Shown here one piece after another: positions 6,368 to 9,523 of a stretch of 9,523 nt of DNA. A program made the position numbers and the translations under genes. Below the pieces are notes generated by a model that saw only the letters and a list, made by a program, of their open reading frames with translations, ran no database searches and had not been told where the DNA came from. The stretch is from Akkermansiaceae bacterium (GTDB lineage: Bacteria > Verrucomicrobiota > Verrucomicrobiia > Verrucomicrobiales > Akkermansiaceae), in assembly GCA_023301545.1 (NCBI GenBank), contig JALZUI010000069.1:1-9523 (forward strand), given 5' to 3'. How positions within the stretch are numbered: position 1 is the stretch's first letter; the number at the start of each line of letters is the position of its first letter.

Positions 6368-8866
6368 TTAAATATGTGCTTCTTGGCGGCGTTTTTCTAG
6401 CGTTCCTTCCGTAATTCCAAGACGATCAAGAGCCGTGAGCTGAGGAAGAAGCGTTTCTGCCGTTTGCTCGCCACTGAGAAGGGCTTGGTAGTTGGTGATC
6501 AATTTACCAGCTTCTTCGGCTGATTCGTTAAGGAGTTCGAGGCGGAAGTTGCGGAGCCCTTGGTTATTGAGAAGGTTGTAGTGACGAGCCCCGGTTTGCG
6601 CCCGACCGTTAAAGAGGGTGTTACGGCAACCGACATCGGCCATGAGAGTGTGTAGTTGACCTACACGATCGCGAAGTTGGACAGTATGCTTCTCACATGG
6701 ACGCCCACAATCTAAGTAGGTGGTTCCTTCGCTCATAAAGGTACAGAACACACAGTGCTCCATGTGAAACATCGGCATGTGGTGGTGCAGGGAGATTTCG
6801 AAAAGAGCAGGGTCTGCTGATTTCATAAGGTCGAGTACTTGCGAGAGATTGAGATCGTAAGAGACCGTGAGTGACTCCAGTAGTCCTTCAGTCTGTAGGA
6901 TATTTGCGGTCAGTGGGTTCGCGACATTGAGCGAGAAGTCACCAAAGCGACGCAGATCGGTATCGGCAAAATAGTCAATGGCACCGAGGTTCCGAATAAG
7001 AACACCATCAGGGGCAGAGTTTACGATGTGTTTGAAATATCCTTCTTCTCCAGATTTCTGAATACGAGGAGTAGCGAGGGCGATCATAGCGTCAGATTCG
7101 CTTTCTCGGACTAGACGAACTGCGTCTTTATAGCCACGGATGTCTTCAAAGTCCGCGTAGAGGTGATTGACTCCTGCTTCGAGAGCGGCCTCGATCTGAT
7201 GAATCCGGCGACAGAGCACTCGTAGGTTAGGCTTCAATTCTTCTTTGAGAGCGGAGACTTCCGAGAGGTGTTCGCGCCATTGAATTTTGATCGGGGCTGT
7301 TTTTTCTGACTGAGCCTTGTTGTCCAGAGCTTCGACGAGGGAACGACGAGCACGGTTGATGGCACTGACAGGGAGGGAAAGGTTGTCGCCTAACTGATTA
7401 TCGAGGTGTCCGAGAGCGTAAGCGGTTCCTCCTAGCTTTGCGAGTTGCTGCTGAATAGTCTCGGTAGTGAGCGGGCGATTACGGGCAGGTTCCAAAAACT
7501 CCTGCGTACTGACAGACAAGCCACTACAATTCAGAGTAAGCGCTTCACCTTCAGCACCTGATACGGTAATACAAATCGGTAAACCTTTCTCTTCTGGGCG
7601 AGCGGATTTCCACTCAGATGTGATGGCTTTCTCTAACGCGGGGTCGGAGGTTTTACAGACGAGTTGTCCTTTTTTAATACGGCGCCAATCGAGACTGTTT
7701 CGCTTATCAAAGATGAGTTCAGAGCCTTTTACCTTGAAGGCTTTAGCTCCTTGTTCGCGGTCACGATTTGTTGATTCGTGTGCTTCGTCGATAACGAAGC
7801 CTTCGCCTGCATTGATCGGAACCTCAGTGCGGTCACTGAGTATGATAGAAGCGGATTCTGGGTAGATCTCGGAAATCGTACCAACGACCGGGCCACGTTT
7901 TTTACCCCATTTTCCATGTGTGAGGTACGGGTGGTTTGTTCCTTCGAGCCAGCCGTTTGATTGGCCTCGGGAGAAGGTCATTTCAAGGCGGTAGCGTTCT
8001 TCTTCGGTAGTTGCAGTTGGGTTTTGCGCAATGGCGTCATCGAGAGCACGGCGGTAAACCTTAGTCACCGCGGCGACGTATTCGGGAGATTTAAGTCTCC
8101 CTTCGATCTTAAAGGAGGCCACTCCCATCTCGACAAGTTGCGGAAGAAGATCGACGGCTGCGAGATCTTGAGGACTGAGGAGGTATTTTACTTCATCCAT
8201 TGGTTGCTCCACTCCATCGACGATTAGATCGTAAGGCATGCGACAAGCTTGGGCGCATTCGCCTCGGTTAGCAGAGCGTTGCCCCAGGGATTCAGAGGTA
8301 AGACATTGTCCCGAGTAAGCTACGCAGAGCGCGCCGTGGACGAAGACTTCTAGAGGGACGACTTCCTTAGGTTTTACTTTTTCAATTTCCTTAAGTGACA
8401 TTTCGCGAGCCAGGACGGCGCGCTCCATGGTGAAAATACGAGAGGCGAAGGACAGTCCTTCAGGGGAAGTGAGGGTCATCTGGGTTGACGCGTGCAGTTC
8501 CATTGACGGGGCCACGCGGTTGACGAGACGGGCGAGACCTAAATCTTGTACAATTACGCCGTCCACTCCTGCGTGTTCCATCATTTGAAGCTGGATGATC
8601 GCGGCGTCTAATTCCTCCGTGAAAATCAGCGTATTCATGGCTACGTACCCTTTAACTCCAAAGCGGTGAAGGTAATCCATCAGTTCTGGAAGATCGGCAT
8701 CGATAAAATTCTCTGCGCGCATTCGGGCGTTGAACTTAGGCAACCCAAAGTAGATCGCATCTGCTCCACTAGCGACCGCAGCCTTGGCGCAATCCCAATT
8801 ACCGGCAGGAGAGAGTAGTTCTGGAGTACGTGGAGGAGAAGAAGACATAGGAGAGGGTTCTATCAC
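6368..8866 (-). CDS. Long U32 family protein (RlhA/TrhP-like, iron-sulfur), two-half type
   Basis: An 832-residue protein of the family labelled peptidase U32. Characterised members such as RlhA, TrhP and UbiU/UbiV are iron-sulfur proteins for hydroxylation of rRNA, tRNA or ubiquinone precursors, so proteolysis is doubtful. Residues 15-280 form the U32 core: PELLSPAGNWDCAKAA, GADAIYFG, the FVHGALCVAYSGQC region and NRGECAQACR. Its four cysteines C181, C188, C204 and C208 fit the known 4Fe-4S pattern. A middle region (about 290-500) resembles the DUF3656 insert of long members. The last part (about 545-800) looks like a second half-barrel with its own cysteines C705, C708, C720, C724 and C747 (MEHCVFC ... 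DCGRPCEKH ... VGCRNT). The first possible start is GTG at 8866; ATG at 8848 (826 residues) seems more likely, though neither has a clear Shine-Dalgarno site. It is the first gene of the minus-strand run. The substrate cannot be read from the sequence. Confidence 0.88.
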   Translation of the reverse strand: MIEPSPMSSSPPRTPELLSPAGNWDCAKAAVASGADAIYFGLPKFNARMRAENFIDADLPELMDYLHRFGVKGYVAMNTLIFTEELDAAIIQLQMMEHAGVDGVIVQDLGLARLVNRVAPSMELHASTQMTLTSPEGLSFASRIFTMERAVLAREMSLKEIEKVKPKEVVPLEVFVHGALCVAYSGQCLTSESLGQRSANRGECAQACRMPYDLIVDGVEQPMDEVKYLLSPQDLAAVDLLPQLVEMGVASFKIEGRLKSPEYVAAVTKVYRRALDDAIAQNPTATTEEERYRLEMTFSRGQSNGWLEGTNHPYLTHGKWGKKRGPVVGTISEIYPESASIILSDRTEVPINAGEGFVIDEAHESTNRDREQGAKAFKVKGSELIFDKRNSLDWRRIKKGQLVCKTSDPALEKAITSEWKSARPEEKGLPICITVSGAEGEALTLNCSGLSVSTQEFLEPARNRPLTTETIQQQLAKLGGTAYALGHLDNQLGDNLSLPVSAINRARRSLVEALDNKAQSEKTAPIKIQWREHLSEVSALKEELKPNLRVLCRRIHQIEAALEAGVNHLYADFEDIRGYKDAVRLVRESESDAMIALATPRIQKSGEEGYFKHIVNSAPDGVLIRNLGAIDYFADTDLRRFGDFSLNVANPLTANILQTEGLLESLTVSYDLNLSQVLDLMKSADPALFEISLHHHMPMFHMEHCVFCTFMSEGTTYLDCGRPCEKHTVQLRDRVGQLHTLMADVGCRNTLFNGRAQTGARHYNLLNNQGLRNFRLELLNESAEEAGKLITNYQALLSGEQTAETLLPQLTALDRLGITEGTLEKRRQEAHI

Positions 8867-8979
8867 AACTTTTCTAGATGTCAGCTTAAAAGGAAGGCGA
8901 TGCAGGGGGATTGTTTATGTCGAAAATTGCTTATTGGAGAGCTTGCTCATTTAGCTGGGTAAAGAGGGGATATTCTCAC

Positions 8980-9003
8980 AAAAAACCGACTAGGAAATAG
9001 TCG
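8980..9003 (-). terminator. Minus-strand intrinsic terminator-like hairpin
   Basis: CGACTA (8987-8992) and TAGTCG (8998-9003) form a perfect 6-bp stem with a 5-base loop. Read on the minus strand, the stem is followed by G and then six T's (A's at 8980-8985), the layout of a Rho-independent terminator. On the plus strand the stem is followed by TTAAAAA, so it would not work that way. No minus-strand gene is seen to its right, so it may stop antisense transcripts or act as a leader attenuator ahead of the U32 gene. Confidence 0.5.
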
Positions 9004-9024
9004 TTAAAAAACTGTATTTAGGGC

Positions 9025-9053
9025 TTGATTTATATTTTGAGATGGTTTCTACT
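9025..9053 (+). promoter_or_regulatory. Candidate promoter of the tRNA-Gln gene
   Basis: TTGATT (9025-9030) and TCTACT (9048-9053) each match four of six consensus positions and are separated by exactly 17 bases. They are followed by a GC-rich stretch (TGCGCCC, 9055-9061) of the kind found at the start site of stable-RNA promoters under stringent control. Initiation near 9060 would give a 5' leader of only about 12 bases before the mature tRNA. Confidence 0.45.
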
Positions 9054-9062
9054 CTGCGCCCA

Positions 9063-9154
9063 GTCGAAAGTCAGTCCTATAGTGTAATGGTAGCACCAGA
9101 GTTTTTGGTTCTCTTAGTCAAGGTTCGAATCCTTGTAGGACTACCACTTTCGAC
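9063..9154 (+). repeat. 8-bp inverted repeat bracketing the tRNA
   Basis: GTCGAAAG (9063-9070) is the exact reverse complement of CTTTCGAC (9147-9154). The left arm ends two bases before the mature 5' end, and the right arm begins directly after the encoded CCA. In the precursor the two arms could pair and extend the acceptor stem, leaving TC on one side and ACCA on the other as an internal loop. Confidence 0.7.
9073..9146 (+). tRNA. tRNA-Gln, anticodon TTG, CCA encoded
   Basis: A complete cloverleaf of 74 bases including CCA. The acceptor stem AGTCCTA (9073-9079) pairs perfectly with TAGGACT (9136-9142), followed by discriminator A and CCA (9144-9146). The D stem is GTG (9082-9084) with CAC (9094-9096) around TAATGGTAG. 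The anticodon stem AGAGT (9098-9102) with TCTCT (9110-9114) encloses the loop TTTTGGT, giving anticodon TTG at 9105-9107, read as glutamine. The T arm is CAAGG-TTCGAAT-CCTTG (9119-9135). The pair at positions 31/39 is T-T, a mismatch. It reads CAA and, by wobble, CAG. Confidence in gene and identity is high. Confidence 0.96.
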
Positions 9155-9159
9155 CTTTT

Positions 9160-9186
9160 AAACCCTTGCTTTTGCAAGGGTTTTTT
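9160..9186 (+). terminator. Rho-independent terminator of the tRNA-Gln unit
   Basis: AACCCTTGC (9161-9169) and GCAAGGGTT (9174-9182) form a perfect 9-bp stem with a TTTT loop, extended by A9160-T9183. The run of T's continues to 9186. It begins 13 bases after the CCA end and closes a transcript of only about 125 bases, so the tRNA appears to be a single-gene unit. Confidence 0.9.
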
Positions 9187-9243
9187 AATGCCCAAATTTT
9201 GCGAGCTTGAACCTTTCTTCATAGGCTCGGTAAAGCCAAGTTT

Positions 9244-9274
9244 TAGGAGATGAAAAATCATCATAAATCTCCTA
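9244..9274 (+). repeat. Inverted repeat upstream of the right-edge gene
   Basis: TAGGAGAT (9244-9251) and ATCTCCTA (9267-9274) are perfect 8-bp inverted arms around 15 bases. A second hairpin, GATGA (9249-9253) with TCATC (9258-9262) and an AAAA loop, overlaps the left arm, so the two folds exclude each other. It lies 35 bases before the ATG at 9309 and could be an operator or a leader structure. Confidence 0.35.
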
Positions 9275-9308
9275 TGCGGGTTGATTTTCCGTGCGTATTA
9301 TAGGGTTG

Positions 9309-9523
9309 ATGAATGGCCTCCGTAAGTTCTTTAATTTGATTATCTGGTGGTCATATAGTCGATTAGAATGGTGGAAAAAGGTCGTCAAGAAGCGCGTCAC
9401 GCCCCTTGGATGGTTCGTGTTATTAGTTGGAGGGTTTAGTTTAGTGCTCGGAACTGATGTCATTTATAACGCTTTAGGGTACCTCTTTTGCCTGTGTACG
9501 CTTTTGCTTTTCGTGGACTTCTG
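9309..9523 (+). CDS. N-terminal part of a membrane protein, probably DUF58-type (cut by window edge)
   Basis: A frame starting at ATG 9309 stays open for 71 codons to the window end. The first 30 residues are basic and aromatic. RVTPLGWFVLL (29-39) begins a membrane segment (about 32-48), a short GTDVIYN turn follows, and a second segment spans about 54-70. This layout, with arginine then TPxGW and two helices joined by a G-x-D/N turn, matches the start of DUF58 proteins, which carry a vWA-like domain later and often sit beside MoxR ATPases and transglutaminase-like genes. That part is outside the window, so the assignment is inferred. AGGG at 9302-9305 lies three bases before the ATG. GTG 9291 and TTG 9306 are other in-frame starts after a stop at 9282-9284. 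TATTAT (9296-9301) could be a -10 box, which would make the message almost leaderless. Confidence 0.55.
   Translation, partial: MNGLRKFFNLIIWWSYSRLEWWKKVVKKRVTPLGWFVLLVGGFSLVLGTDVIYNALGYLFCLCTLLLFVDF

Larger units (their letters stand above)
8867..9072. other. Divergent intergenic region between the U32 gene and tRNA-Gln
   Basis: About 200 bases carry the upstream region of the minus-strand U32 cluster and of the plus-strand tRNA. It holds the minus-strand terminator-like hairpin (8980-9003), the tRNA promoter candidate (9025-9053) and a possible 20-codon plus-strand frame (8900-8962) preceded by AGGAAGG. A promoter for the U32 gene must lie here or further right, but I cannot point to a good -35/-10 pair. 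Confidence 0.45.

Noticed and set aside
7467..8227. Several plus-strand frames of 60-130 codons inside the U32 gene
   Set aside because: They are antisense to a well-supported coding sequence and encode no recognisable proteins.
9272..9463. Minus-strand frame of 63 codons near the right edge
   Set aside because: It is antisense to the frame at 9309 whose translation has a convincing membrane-protein start, and has itself no recognisable features.
1..9523. CRISPR array, insertion sequence, phage genes or defence/toxin modules
   Set aside because: I found no spaced direct repeats, transposase or integrase motifs, or terminal inverted repeats; the recognisable genes are housekeeping or envelope genes. 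The tRNA shows no duplicated 3' end within the window that would suggest an integrated element.

Overview
The window looks like an ordinary chromosomal segment of a Gram-negative-type bacterium with roughly 50% GC. I would place it tentatively in Verrucomicrobiota or the wider PVC group. This rests on the long two-half U32 protein, the style of the tRNA-Gln gene with its encoded CCA, a DUF58-like protein start and weak Shine-Dalgarno usage. It is an inference, not a measurement. I see no insertion sequence, phage gene, CRISPR array or toxin/defence cassette.

Left part, plus strand: after an AT-rich stretch without a convincing gene (about 100-489) come two close genes. The first is a small protein with a zinc ribbon and an Smr-like domain (490-858). 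The second is a membrane-anchored N-acetylmuramoyl-L-alanine amidase of the Amidase_3 family (915-2138). The extreme left edge may hold the first codons of a divergent minus-strand gene.

Centre, minus strand: five genes read in one direction, U32 protein -> aroC -> CvpA-like membrane protein -> lipoprotein -> menD (8866 down to 2155), with gaps of 6-115 bases. AroC makes chorismate. MenD acts on isochorismate, which is formed from chorismate, so the cluster links the end of the shikimate pathway with menaquinone synthesis. The U32 protein probably belongs to the iron-sulfur rRNA/tRNA or quinone hydroxylation family rather than being a true peptidase. The CvpA-like protein and the lipoprotein have no assignable pathway role. 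menD converges with the amidase gene, with 16 bases between them and no obvious U-tract terminator.

Right part, plus strand: a tRNA-Gln(TTG) gene has a plausible promoter and a strong intrinsic terminator. An 8-bp perfect inverted repeat brackets the mature tRNA and could close an extra helix in the precursor. After it the first 71 codons of a membrane protein, probably of the DUF58 type, run off the window.

No clear new system stands out. The items most worth a second look are the helix around the tRNA, the terminator-like hairpin facing the U32 gene, the unassigned CvpA-like/lipoprotein pair between aroC and menD, and the atypical Smr motif.
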